This document shows positions 13,047-23,064 of a DNA stretch of 64,000 nucleotides, piece by piece. Under the pieces are notes generated by a model. The model had not been told where the DNA came from and did not search any database. It saw only the letters and a list, made by a program, of their open reading frames with translations. This stretch comes from Heliocybe sulcata. Its lineage: Eukaryota > Basidiomycota > Agaricomycetes > Gloeophyllales > Gloeophyllaceae. The position numbers and the translations under genes are program-made. How positions within the stretch are numbered: position 1 is the first letter of the stretch; each line of letters starts with the position of its first letter. The stretch covers positions 261,001 to 325,000 of the forward strand of contig ML213521.1 in the NCBI GenBank assembly GCA_004369045.1, in the 5' to 3' direction.

Positions 13047-13144
13047 TGCTCCCAGCCAGGATCGAACTGGCGATCTCCGGATTACCCTCTAAATCAGAGG
13101 TCATGGTATGAGACCGGCGCTCTAACCAGCTGAGCCATGGAAGC
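13047..13144 (-). tRNA. tRNA-Met (CAT), elongator, intron-bearing
   Basis: Folding the minus strand gives a 7-bp acceptor stem (GCTTCCA with TGGGAGC), D arm, anticodon loop CTCATA-A, T arm GCCAG-TTCGATC-CTGGC and discriminator A. A 24-nt intron follows position 37, the canonical place for eukaryotic nuclear tRNA introns. The T31/T39 non-pair at the base of the anticodon stem also occurs in yeast elongator tRNA-Met, supporting elongator over initiator. Confidence 0.93.
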
Positions 13145-13946
13145 ATACGTAGAAGGAGACTTCGAAAATACATCACACTCCTCCGCCGTTGCGAGCATTA
13201 GGCAGACTCTCTGTTTCATTCAGCAGACATCTGCCCTCACGGCACCCAGTGAAGGACCGTCAATCCCCCTGGTCATCAGAGCAATCCAATGGGTAGCAAG
13301 CTTACAATCTCTCAGCAAGAAACTGTGCTCCTATCAAAGGTGAGAATGCCTGCTCAGGCTTCCAACAGTCACGCAGCAGTGAAGGGGTAGCACCTAGGCT
13401 TGTAACCATCCTGTCTACTGCCATTGGGGCAAAATCTTCCAACATTTTGCCACAATGGTTGTACAACAGGGTGGTTACAAGCCTAGGTAGTGCCAGTCCA
13501 ATGCTCACCAGGGCATGCTTGACCTGTCACAATGTCTATATTCCTGAGAGAACCTCTCAGGAGGCTTCTGCTGCATGACATATGTTGGTGAGCCTGGCAG
13601 CAATATCTTCCAGATTCCTAGTGTAGTCTGCAGCATCATGATCTGCAGTGACAATGACAACTCACGGTAGGCAGACTCGGACGAATGGTGCTGCAAACGC
13701 AAGCACTATGCGCGACACATACCTCAGGTACGACAACAATGTGAGCATAAAACTCTCCCATATTATCTCAGGTAGCGATGAATTTCCTGAACATTAGTGA
13801 GGTAAATCAGCCATACAATTGCTCGTGGGCCTGAGGAATATGCTGTCGATACAGGTCATCAGCACGACGGTCCTGGTACAACGGATTTAAGTATGATCAT
13901 ATGCTACTTACCTGCTTCTCCAACGCAGACTCTCCGAAAGCCACTC
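13145..13946. other. Intergenic with foldback element
   Basis: No gene is supported between the tRNA and the membrane-protein gene. It contains the 97-bp palindrome at 13392-13488 and a shorter perfect hairpin near 13543-13563. Confidence 0.5.
13392..13488. repeat. 97-bp foldback palindrome (MITE-like)
   Basis: The outer arms (about 23 bp) begin ACCTAGGCTTGTAACCA and are inverted at the right end with one mismatch. The inner arms CCATTGGGGCAAAAT and ATTTTGCCACAATGG pair around an 8-nt loop. The whole unit could extrude as a near-continuous hairpin. I see no clear target duplication and no coding capacity, so a foldback MITE or a hairpin RNA template are both possible. Confidence 0.75.
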
Positions 13947-15141
13947 CTAATCCCTCTTTACACCATCCCGTGCCCTTCTACGCAACACAGTCGGCGCCAT
14001 AACCCCCACCGAGAACAACGCGGTCTGCATAACCAGCACCATCTTGTCCGCGAGCGCACTCGCCCTGTCCTCCACAATCAGTTGCCACGCCAGGAACGAG
14101 ACGCTTGTCCAGACGACGTCCCACCCGATCGACGATTGCGCCGGGTGGGAATGGAGGGTAGTCCACGCCACCTGTCTGAACAGAGGAGGGTTGCGCGTAC
14201 CCTCGGGAAGGGACGTGTAGGCAGCGACACCTGTCCGGATGCGCAGGGCAAGAGAGAGGACTGTGCTCAAGGAGTATAGAGCCCGCGGGCCCAGCGAGTA
14301 GGGACCAGCGTCCGCGGAGGGCGCAGCAAAGAGAGGAAGAACTAGGAGCGCGTGCATCACGAGCAGGTTCGGCAAGAACGTCTGCTCCGAGGTATACGGG
14401 CTCAGGCCAATGGCGACCATCGACCCGAGCACGCTAAGCCACACGGCGGGAGACAGCCGCCGCGTGCTCTTCTCCTTCCCCGGCGCCTCAGACGCGAGCA
14501 GAGCCACATACAGCAGGTTCATGGCAACCGATATGGCGACCAGTTGCCCAAGTAGCATGTACGCCCAGAGGTGCTTGACCGAACGGCGCCTCCCTGTACA
14601 GCCTTGAGCGCTCCAGACACGCCGAACGGTACGCGAGGTTCACCTTCAGAAATGATGAACACGGTCCACGCTCCCGCTGTGAATAGACACAGTTGCTCGC
14701 TCCACCACCAATTGAAGGGCCCCGCGCACGCTGCTGCCCAGGCTTGCTCGAACAGTGCCGTATCCACGAGCCAGTTGGCAATTTGAGTGAGACTGAGGGG
14801 TCCTTCTGGACTGGAGCCCAAGGACGCTTCATAGTTCTCAAAGCTCCACTGTCGAGGTACCCATTTCTTACTACGGAATTGGGATGCGAGTGTTGTAAAC
14901 TTACAAACATGAACTGGAACATGTCTGCCAGATTATGAGCAATCTTCCGCTCAACTCAAGGTAATTACTCACAATACCATGTATGCAGAAATGACGCTCC
15001 AGTCAACCCCAGGAATATCCATCCTCTTAAGTCCATAGACCTCCATCGGATGCTCCTCGTAAGGATAATGTAGAACAGGACTAGGATGAGGGCAAAGTAC
15101 GAGGCAAAGATCAAGAGCGCAGTGTATTGAGCCACATCCAT
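13947..15141 (-). CDS. Multi-pass membrane protein, conserved unknown
   Basis: Four exons (15141-14973, 14924-14905, 14848-14644, 14593-13947) splice in frame to 346 residues; the second exon is only 20 nt. The protein starts MDVAQYTALLIFASYFALIL and has about eight hydrophobic helices. Landmarks are SIRWRSMDLRGWIFLGLTG, WYYMFQFM and the aromatic cluster GPFNWWWSEQL, followed by WTVFIISEGRRRSVKHLWAY. The pattern of a short N-terminal helix, a Trp-rich loop and a basic cytosolic loop looks like a conserved fungal membrane protein, but I cannot name a family or substrate. It is divergent from the cytosine deaminase gene with about 270 bp between starts, so the two may share a promoter region. 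The model is well supported by phase-consistent splicing. Confidence 0.82.
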
Positions 15142-15411
15142 TTTTACGAGCTGAGCGAAAGAGAGCAATATTGCAAGGATGCGCCGCCATATAGACCGCG
15201 CTGCCGACCGCGACTTGGGATTCCACGATATCGTCGCTCGTCAGACAGCTCTCTCTCCAATGCCCTCAAGCCATCCAATGCCCTCAGACCACCCGCCACG
15301 GAATTATCGGACGAACTGAACATGGAGCCTGAGAAAACAGGACGGACGATCGTTCTGCGCCGTCTCATATCTTCCGAACGATAACCATCCCCCTCCCTCC
15401 CTCATTCCACC

Positions 15412-16070
15412 ATGCCCCCCCTCTCAGAAGCCGACTCCCTAGGCCTCGAAACCGCCTACCTCGCCGCCAAGCGCTCCTACGACGCCGGCGGCATCCCCAT
15501 CGGCTCCTGCCTCGTCCACCACGCCGCGCACACCCCCAAAGTCCTCGGCAAGGGCTGCAACATGCGCGTCCAGAAAGACTCTGCAACGCTGCACGGCGAG
15601 ATCTCCGCGCTCGAGAACGCGGGGCGCCTCAAGGCGGCAGTGTACCGCGGGTCCACTATCGTGCGTACTCTACACCTTTCCACTTCCAGTCTAACGGGCT
15701 CGTCGGGATAGTACACAACCCTAAGGTACGCATCGCACCACCCTCTACGCCCACCACCTCTAACGCGCGTACACACAGCCCCTGCATAATGTGCACAGGT
15801 GCCATCCTCCTCTACCGCATCCCCCGCGTTGTCATCGGCGAAAACCACAACTACGTCGGCGGCGAAGCCCTCCTCAAACAACATGGCGTCGAAGTCGTGG
15901 TCGTTGACGACGCCCGCTGCAGGGAGCTCATGGAGCGCTTCATCAGGGAGAAGCCAGAGGTGCGTGATGCCATTATGGGATGGAGGTCGTACGAAATGGC
16001 GGGATTGACGAGTTCTGCGCAGATTTGGTATGAGGATATCGGCGAGGAGACCCCTCGAGGACACACGTGA
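15412..16070 (+). CDS. FCY1: Cytosine deaminase
   Basis: Zinc hydrolase of pyrimidine salvage converting cytosine to uracil (and 5-fluorocytosine to 5-fluorouracil); cytosolic. Four exons (15412-15660, 15712-15725, 15779-15959, 16023-16070) give 163 residues, close to the 158 of yeast Fcy1. The zinc motifs are HGEISALENAGR (His ligand, catalytic Glu) and YTTLSPCIMCTGA (two Cys ligands); the end WYEDIGE is the conserved C-terminal signature. Exon 2 is a 14-nt microexon encoding most of YTTLS. The third intron (63 nt, a multiple of three and free of stops) is required to join EKPE to IWYEDIGE; reading through it would insert 21 residues not found in the yeast enzyme. No lesions are seen. Confidence 0.95.
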
Positions 16071-16243
16071 AGGGCTTCCATTCCGCGTTGGGAGGCGTCC
16101 AACATGCGCCAGGACGTTACATACAGTTTCAGTCACTGGTACGCTTGCTGTGAGACTGACTGTGAAAAGCAGTGAGATGGCAGAGATGGCATGGCACATA
16201 GCGTTACTTGTAACTGATATATACTTTGTTCGCTTTCATGGCA

Positions 16244-16315
16244 TCTCTGGTAGTATATCGGATAGTACACCCGCCTGTCACGCGGGAGAGCGGGGTTCGA
16301 CTCCCCGCCAGAGAG
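16244..16315 (+). tRNA. tRNA-Asp (GTC)
   Basis: Acceptor TCTCTGG pairs with CCAGAGA, anticodon stem CCCGC/GCGGG encloses loop CTGTCAC (anticodon GTC), and the T arm is CGGGG-TTCGACT-CCCCG. There is no intron. Discriminator base is G. Confidence 0.96.
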
Positions 16316-16486
16316 TGAACCTTGTAATCGGGACCCCTCTTTTTGGCCTCTCCATGCTGGTACTCCTAGTGATGTTCCTTACTCGTGGTACTTCCTTGAG
16401 CCCCATATACTTATGATTGGATCTCTTCTACCCTTATGAAACATCCAGTATCCATTCCTCGAGCCCATTTACTGCTTACAAATTCT

Positions 16487-18177
16487 TTACAATAAACCAA
16501 CCAACGCCCCCGCAGCACCCAGGAACATTGAGCCGAACATGCCCTCCAACTTGCCCGCTCCACTGCTGCTACCGTCACTATTGCCATTGCTGGAGCCAGA
16601 CGAAGAGGATCCAGACGCAGTCATAGTGGGCGTACTACCAACAGGGCCCGTCTCTGTCGTGGACTGAGCAGCCTGGGAAGTAGCGGACGCGTACCTGTGG
16701 TCAAGCAACATCAGGCGACGGAAGGAGGGGAATAGAAGAAGATGACGCACGCAGAGCTCGCGGCATTGCTGTCACTGTTTGTGTCCAGCAACACCGCGTC
16801 GATTATATGCATCACACCGTTACGCAAAATCACGTCCGGCTTCGTCACCTATGGCACAGCGCGTGAGGTCAACATGCAGTAGCCCTATCGAAAGCATGCT
16901 CGCCATGGCCATCATACTCCCGTTCCCGCTGAACACGAAAACTCCCGTGCTGTTTGCCATGACATCAAGAGGCTCGCCCGCTGCAGACGTGTAGTTTTGT
17001 TCCATGAAGTTCGGGCTGTATGCAGCAGTGCCGTTGATGATCTGAAGAGAAAGTAGGTCGGTGGACACCAGGAAACAGGTATGCATGGACCTACATGGTT
17101 ACCCAACAGAGTCATGAGACTAGAGCTGTCGGTGCCCGACGAGCTCAGTTGACTCTGCACAGCGGAGATAGCTGCATCTGTCGGGGCAAACAACGAGAAG
17201 CCCTGCATGTTGTCGTTCAGAACCTAAAAGCCAGAAACGCGTCAATACCCGGTAGCCATGGAGGAAAGCTGCTACTCACGCTCAACAAACTGCCCTGCCC
17301 ATTGGAAGCCTGCACGCTGCTGAGGATAGTACTCAGGGAGCTCAGGTTGTTGCTGGCGAGGGCAGCCTGGAGATCCCCCGGAACATCGATGACCGCATCG
17401 ACAACGTTGATATGGATATTCTGGTACTGGGTCTGCTGGGATACCGACACCGCCGTGCTACATCGGGGAGTGTCAGCCACCATGAACATACCGCGCAACA
17501 CGCAGGGAAGAGACGCACTTCTGGTTCAAGATGGTGATGTTCCCATTCGACATTCTGCTCCATGCGAGGACCTGGTCCTTGCCGCCAAGCTGTACAAGGC
17601 TCATGTCACTCAGCATTGTCCGCCCGACAGTCGTGTTCGGGTACGACTGCGTCAGGTTTGTGAAGTTACCAGACACGATGTGGTAAGAGAGCACGTTTGC
17701 CAGGAGCGATGGCGAGGACGAAATGTTCGACGCAACGCCAGTGACTGTATCATGTTCGTCATTCTTTGATGTTGAGTATGGACACTGGCACTTACAAGCC
17801 TCGTTGGTTGGCGCAAAGAGCGTCAACTGCCTGTTCTCCGCGTTCTCGCTAAGGGCCGCCAACAGTTCACTACCGGTATCGGTTCCGTTGATCTGCTTGG
17901 TGGCGTTCACCAACGCGCCAAGATTGAGACCGTCGAGCGCTGCCAATAAACCGGTCAAGTATGTCGCGTTCTGCGAGCCGGTGCCCATGGGCGAGGACGT
18001 GCTGCTGGGTGAGGCGGACATGGAAGTGCTGCTCGCTGATCCCGACGACGAGAGAGTGGTGTAGAGGGTGGTGACGGGAGAAGACGCGGGTTCAGAGACG
18101 GAAGAGGACTGGGCGAGGACGAAGGGCAAAAGGGACAGGATGAGGGGGAGGCTGACGGAAGAGGACCGGGAATGCAT
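16487..18177 (-). CDS. Fasciclin (FAS1) domain cell-surface protein
   Basis: Starts MHSRSSSVSLPLILSLLPFV, a signal peptide, then a Ser/Thr-rich segment. Two FAS1 domains follow: the first has LTLFAPTNEA and VLSYHIVSGNF, the second GFSLFAPTDAAISAV and RNGVMHIIDAVLL. FAPT and YHIV/VIDxVL are the family H1 and H2 motifs. A second Ser/Gly/Thr-rich stretch precedes the hydrophobic tail MFGSMFLGAAGALVGLL, with a small-residue site before it, as for GPI attachment. FAS1 proteins act in adhesion and at the cell wall. Several short introns (for example near 17.78, 17.5, 17.25, 17.07, 16.85 and 16.7 kb) separate the exons; not every boundary was fixed. The start is the ATG that begins the signal peptide. 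Confidence 0.88.
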
Positions 18178-19936
18178 GGCAGGTTTCGCTTTGAGTAGGA
18201 GATTGGATAGCAATGTAGTGGTAGAAGGTAAAGAGGGAGTAAAGGAGGGAGAGGGTTCTTATACGCGCAGGACGGTGGCTGGCGGTGGTTGACCTGGCGC
18301 GTAGGCTGACGTCGTGATCGGCGGGAGAAGCAGTCGATCGGGGCGTCCGACTGACGATGGACGACTTTCTGTCAAATATACGTTTATTAATAGAGTACAG
18401 GCTCTGGGATGCATTTGTCCTCGATATACTCTCCATATACGAGGGCACGTAAGCCAGTCATCCTGCTCTACGGATGATTTGTACATGTTAAGTCTGCACA
18501 ACTCTGGCCATAACATACATTCCGCACGGCTGGAGGATGCACGCAATGGTCAGAGGACTGCAACCACCATATGTATCATCCGTTCCAAGACATCAGTGCC
18601 ACTGCTCTGCGAGAGTCCAGTGCCGCTCGGCCATCCATAGACTGGAGAAGACATAATGGTAGGATCACCATCGCGGAGACGTACCAGACAACGAGAGGTA
18701 TTGTTTCGTATCTTAGGCCGCTGGCATCAGGCCAGAAAGAGGTATCAAGTCTTATGCCCTCTGATTGACACGCGGAGCTCGCCCCGCTACGTTCCAAGAG
18801 GTAGCCGTAGTCTTCTCGTAACAATATTCGTGGATCGCCAACCGAGCGTGTCTTCCCGAGCTTCACCAGAAATCCAAATAGCATCCTTTCCTTTAACATC
18901 ACAGCAGAGATCTAACAAGGGATTCGTGGCCGTCTACGAGACGTGGTAGGAGGACCGGTGTGACAGACTGAAGAAAGTGATTGAGCGTGACAAGTGACAA
19001 CCTCATCTCTTCGTTATCTACGACGAAGGCCTGCTTTTATCTGAGTGCTTGTGTTGTACCGGTGTGTCTACACATATTAACCGTCTCTCGGATTTTCCAG
19101 TAATCAATGTACACTCGGAAAATCACGCCAGATAGTTTGATGACCCCTGCTCGTGCTCCACTGCCCGTCTCACTCTGCATCAACGCCCCGTCCTGTCCAC
19201 CCTTGACTGACTATGTCGCGCAGTCGGCCTCCCACACTAGCTATGATAGACATCCTTTTCCGTTTCTACGGATGAATGGTGTCTATAATGGCTGGCGGAA
19301 GCAGATCCAGACACAATATGCATGCCTTGTCATCATATCTCGCGGCGTTGCAAGAACCCTGTCTGTGTGCCTCGCCATTAATTTCCTTCCTCGAGCGTAG
19401 CTATCATCCTCGTCGCATCGAGCGATGCAGACGGTGGCTACGTACTACGGGGTCGATCCGCTTGCTGTGTACGCACTGATCTCTAACTCCAATTCTAAGC
19501 CATTCCGCGCCTGCTCTTTCTTGGTATCTTCTTTCCTGCCTCAGGTCTTGACCGTGACATTCTCCGCGGGCCTCATTCTCCAGCGGTTTCCGGCTATGTA
19601 CGCGCGCCGTGCTCTCTAGCTCGAAAGTCTAGCTGACCGGCAGGCCAGGTAGGACTGGGGCTGTGCAAGTCTAGCGGGAGAAGCGAAAGAAGAACCCAGT
19701 TGTAGCTTCGACTACAATTCCCACTTGCAATCCGCCACTTGAGAAGTCCCATTTGGTATGTACAATGTGGTGTAGTGTTAAAGCCAAGTCCACCAGCTGA
19801 TAATACGACAAATTACCGCGGTCAAGGTTTGTGCTATCAGATCACGATTCTAAACTTAGTACTGCTACCGAAGGCCGTATAACTGACACACTTCGTGCTG
19901 ATCTTCTCATTTACCGACTGCCCAGGGGCATCCAAT
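18178..19936. other. Intergenic, no clear gene
   Basis: Contains the promoter of the FAS1 gene at its left end and the promoter of the first P450 at its right. Remaining open frames have no recognisable domains. Confidence 0.5.
18256..18263 (-). promoter_or_regulatory. Probable TATA box of FAS1 gene
   Basis: TATAAGAA on the minus strand, about 80 nt upstream of the start codon, within a C-rich context. Position and sequence fit a fungal core promoter. Confidence 0.5.
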
Positions 19937-22103
19937 ATGACGGTGCTACCTGCCCTTGCTGTAGCGGTCTTGGTCACAGTCTGGGTGCTCTCTAGCCGAA
20001 CACGACGTCGAGGATTGCCTCTGCCGCCAGGACCCAAAGGACTTCCCCTCATCGGGAACTTGCTCGACTTCCCGGCAACGTTCCAATGGCTGGCGTTCGA
20101 CAAGTGGCACAAGCAATACGGTGAGTGCCCAGCTTTCGCTCCAATCTGCCCTCGTTCAGACTTGTGGATATAGGCGACATCGTATACCTGAACTTGGCGG
20201 GCCAGTCTGTCGTTGTCCTCGGCTCTCCGGAAGCAGCGTCTGCCTTCTTTGACAAGAAATCCGCAGTGTATTCCGACCGCCCGCGCATGGTGATGCTTAA
20301 TGAACTGTACGTCGCTTTGTTTGTATCCGGGATGCGAGACTCGCGCATCGCTAAGAGCCGTGCACAGAGTGGGCTGGGGTGAATTCAACATCGCATCCTT
20401 CCGGTACGGGAATGCATGGCGAGAGCTGCGCCGAGTATTCCATCAGCAGTACCATTCGGGTGTTATACCTCAGTACTACCCCATCTTCCTGCGGCATACG
20501 TACAGACTACTCCGTAACCTCCTTACGGAACCCAACGAGCTTGATCAGCACTTATTACAGTGAGTGCATCGGTTCCCGTAAGCCAGCCTCGTCCTGATTT
20601 TCAGCCCTGGTCTTCAGCACGGCATCTGCCATTATATTGGACACTATGTATGGGATCGACGTGGTCGACAGGGACGACCCCTATGTTACCATCGCTGACA
20701 AGGCCATGGAGGCAGTGGTAGAATCAGCAACTCCTGGATCATTCCTTGTGGATAGCTTTCCTGCGTGTACGTCCTCAGATAATTTTGTGTACCGAGTCTA
20801 CGAGTAACATATATCAGTGAAACATGTACCGTCCTGGCTTCCTGGCGCTGAATTCCAGAGAAAGGCTCTTCAATGGAAAGCTCTTATGCAAGATATGCAC
20901 AACAAACCTTTCGAAGTGGTCAAAAATGCCATGGTAAGTACTGCTGTAATCATCCAACTTGTCTCAGCTGATCGTCAGGGTTGGCTGCGCATCTCCAGCA
21001 GCGAGGGCGTGTGGCGCCTTCAATCGCAGCAACAATGCTCCAGGAAGTCTCTTCGGATCAGGTGCAACGCCGCGAGTATGTCATTAAGGCGGTCGGTGCG
21101 ACATCATATGCAGGTACGTCTCGTCTCTCTGCGTATCTTTTTGCGTCGACCCCTGGCTCATCCTATTCAGCGGGATCCGACACGGTCAGCGACTGACTTT
21201 CTCACATAGATGGGTCAGAAAATTCAACTCCACTAGAGTGCAGCGACAACACAGGTCTTTGCATTAGCAATGGCGATGTACCCAGAAGTGCAGGCTCGAG
21301 CTCAGGCCGAGCTGGACGCTATAGTCGGACCCGACCGATTGGCAGATTTCGACGACCGCCCGAATCTCCCTTACGTTAATGCCATTGTTTTGGAACTCTC
21401 CCGCTGGCTGCCGGTGGTACCATTGGGTACGTCTTCATGGATACGTTGGAGGTGTCCGATATTGAAAGTAACCCGCGTGGCAGCTGTTCCACACGCTGCT
21501 TCTTCGGATGATGAAGTCGGCGGATATTTTATTCCCAAGGGGACTATCATCCTCGGAAACACTTGGTGAGTCTTGGGGTATATACGACCTGTGTTGCCCC
21601 TTACATACCTCGTATGCAGGTCTATTCTACGTGATCCGGTTCGGTATCCGGATCCGGATCAGTTCAAGCCCGAGAGGTTTCTGACCAAGGATGGGAGACT
21701 CGCCGATGACGTGCAGGACCCGAGTGTTGCTGCGTTCGGGTATGGCAGACGGTAGGGCCCTTGATTGCATGGAACGATACACTCGAGCTCATGAACACTA
21801 TTCCTCCTTATGTGCTTTAGAATTTGTCCAGGACGTCATTTCAGCGACAGCTCTATCTATCTACTGGTTGCATGTATGTTGGCAATGTTCAGCATCAGTC
21901 CCCCGATTGGAGAAGATGGGGCTCCGGTCAAGATTACAGCCGAGATGTCTGCCGGTTCGGTCTTGTACGTCTCATATTCTCCTCGCTGAAGGGAGCTTCC
22001 TGACTTTTGGTATGTTAGACGCCCGGCCCATTTTGACTGTATCGTCAAACCACGCTCCGACGCTGCCATCGACCTGATAAACAAGACGGCGGCATTCCAG
22101 TAG
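19937..22103 (+). CDS. Cytochrome P450, tandem copy 1
   Basis: Twelve exons (19937-20120, 20174-20306, 20368-20559, 20618-20766, 20818-20933, 20999-21113, 21171-21184, 21237-21426, 21484-21565, 21620-21751, 21821-21964, 22019-22103) sum to 1536 nt, 511 residues, in frame throughout. Residues 1-20 form an N-terminal membrane anchor, followed by the Pro-rich hinge PPGPKGLPLIGN. The I-helix oxygen-binding motif AGSDT is encoded by a 14-nt microexon; the K-helix ExxR is ELSR; the PERF motif is KPERFL; the heme-binding loop is FGYGRRICPG with the axial Cys. It belongs to the large basidiomycete group often annotated as O-methylsterigmatocystin oxidoreductase-like, monooxygenases of endoplasmic-reticulum membranes with mostly unknown substrates. 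It is probably functional. Family number and substrate cannot be set from sequence alone. Confidence 0.93.
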
Positions 22104-23064
22104 GCTTCTAACATATTCGAGGCGTAGCAGTTAGCTAGTGCGTATCCGTGGCGGACGACACCGGGCAAGCGTAAACGACCCTGTAGCTCGAGGACACTTC
22201 GAAGTAATCGCATTTCAAGTTATTCAGGTCATTCCATGACATTAGAGATGCTTCATGCCTCTCAGAAGGACCTGGGTAACTCCACATATTTCTCTCGATA
22301 CTCCACGTGTTGGGTTGAGCAGTATGACCACACGCACGGTACGTTAGTGACCGGAGGATACTCGGAGGTGTTCGAGGATCATAACTCGATTTGGTAGTGG
22401 TATTGCTTGTTATGGATCGCTCGTTTTGAGGCTTTGTGCTTTGTCTTGCTCTTTTAGCTTTGCATACGCTTTGAACATGCCTCGAGAGCTCGAAGCTTGG
22501 GCTTGGAGGCAGATGTACGATTGTTAATTACTGTTGGGTCTCTCTCTCACATGTGACGAACGTGTCCCGTCTCAAGTATTCTGACCTGTAGCTTATTGTG
22601 TACAATGTGCTACTCTACTGTGCTGTTGCAACCTTCGGCGACGTCTCCTTGCCTCGTCGTCGCCTATTCCGCAAATTGTCTCGTGGCCCCCTGGTGCCTA
22701 TGCCCCACGTCCCGGGTGATGCATTGATGTTTCGCCTGCTCTCTCCCCCAGCGGGCGTAACGCGCGGAGTTCCAAATGGCCCGGTAATACCCGGGCAGTG
22801 CAGGACGAAGCGAAAGAAGCTCGCAGTCGCACCTTCGACCGCAGGCGCTATGTGCAGTTTGCCTATCTGGACTCTGGAACGTGGTGTAATATTACAGCCG
22901 AGTCTACCACACAATTACACCGCAGATTGCGGCAGTCAAGATTTGTGCAAGGGCTTCCTTCGGATTACGGCTTCTAGAATCAGCTCCGAGCTCGAGGACG
23001 ATATAACTCATGAAATGCAACTGCACTTCGTGTTGATCTCTTGGACTGCCTGCTGATCCCCCGT
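22104..23064. repeat. Duplicated P450 intergenic block, copy 1
   Basis: The DNA after copy 1 shares many blocks with that after copy 2 (25200-26051) and, less well, copy 3 (about 28400-28740). Examples are GGGCAAGCGTAAACGAC, a CGCTCTTTTAGCTTT run and the pre-start region ACTTCGTGYTGATC. The whole gene-plus-spacer unit of about 3 kb was therefore duplicated. Confidence 0.75.
23010..23036 (+). promoter_or_regulatory. Upstream mini-ORF of P450 copy 2
   Basis: ATG to TGA frame encoding MKCNCTSC, ending 28 nt before the main start. Copy 3 has the counterpart MNCNCTSC at nearly the same distance. Whether it is inside the transcript is not known; a TATA-like ATATAA lies directly upstream, so the transcript may begin after it. 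Confidence 0.35.
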
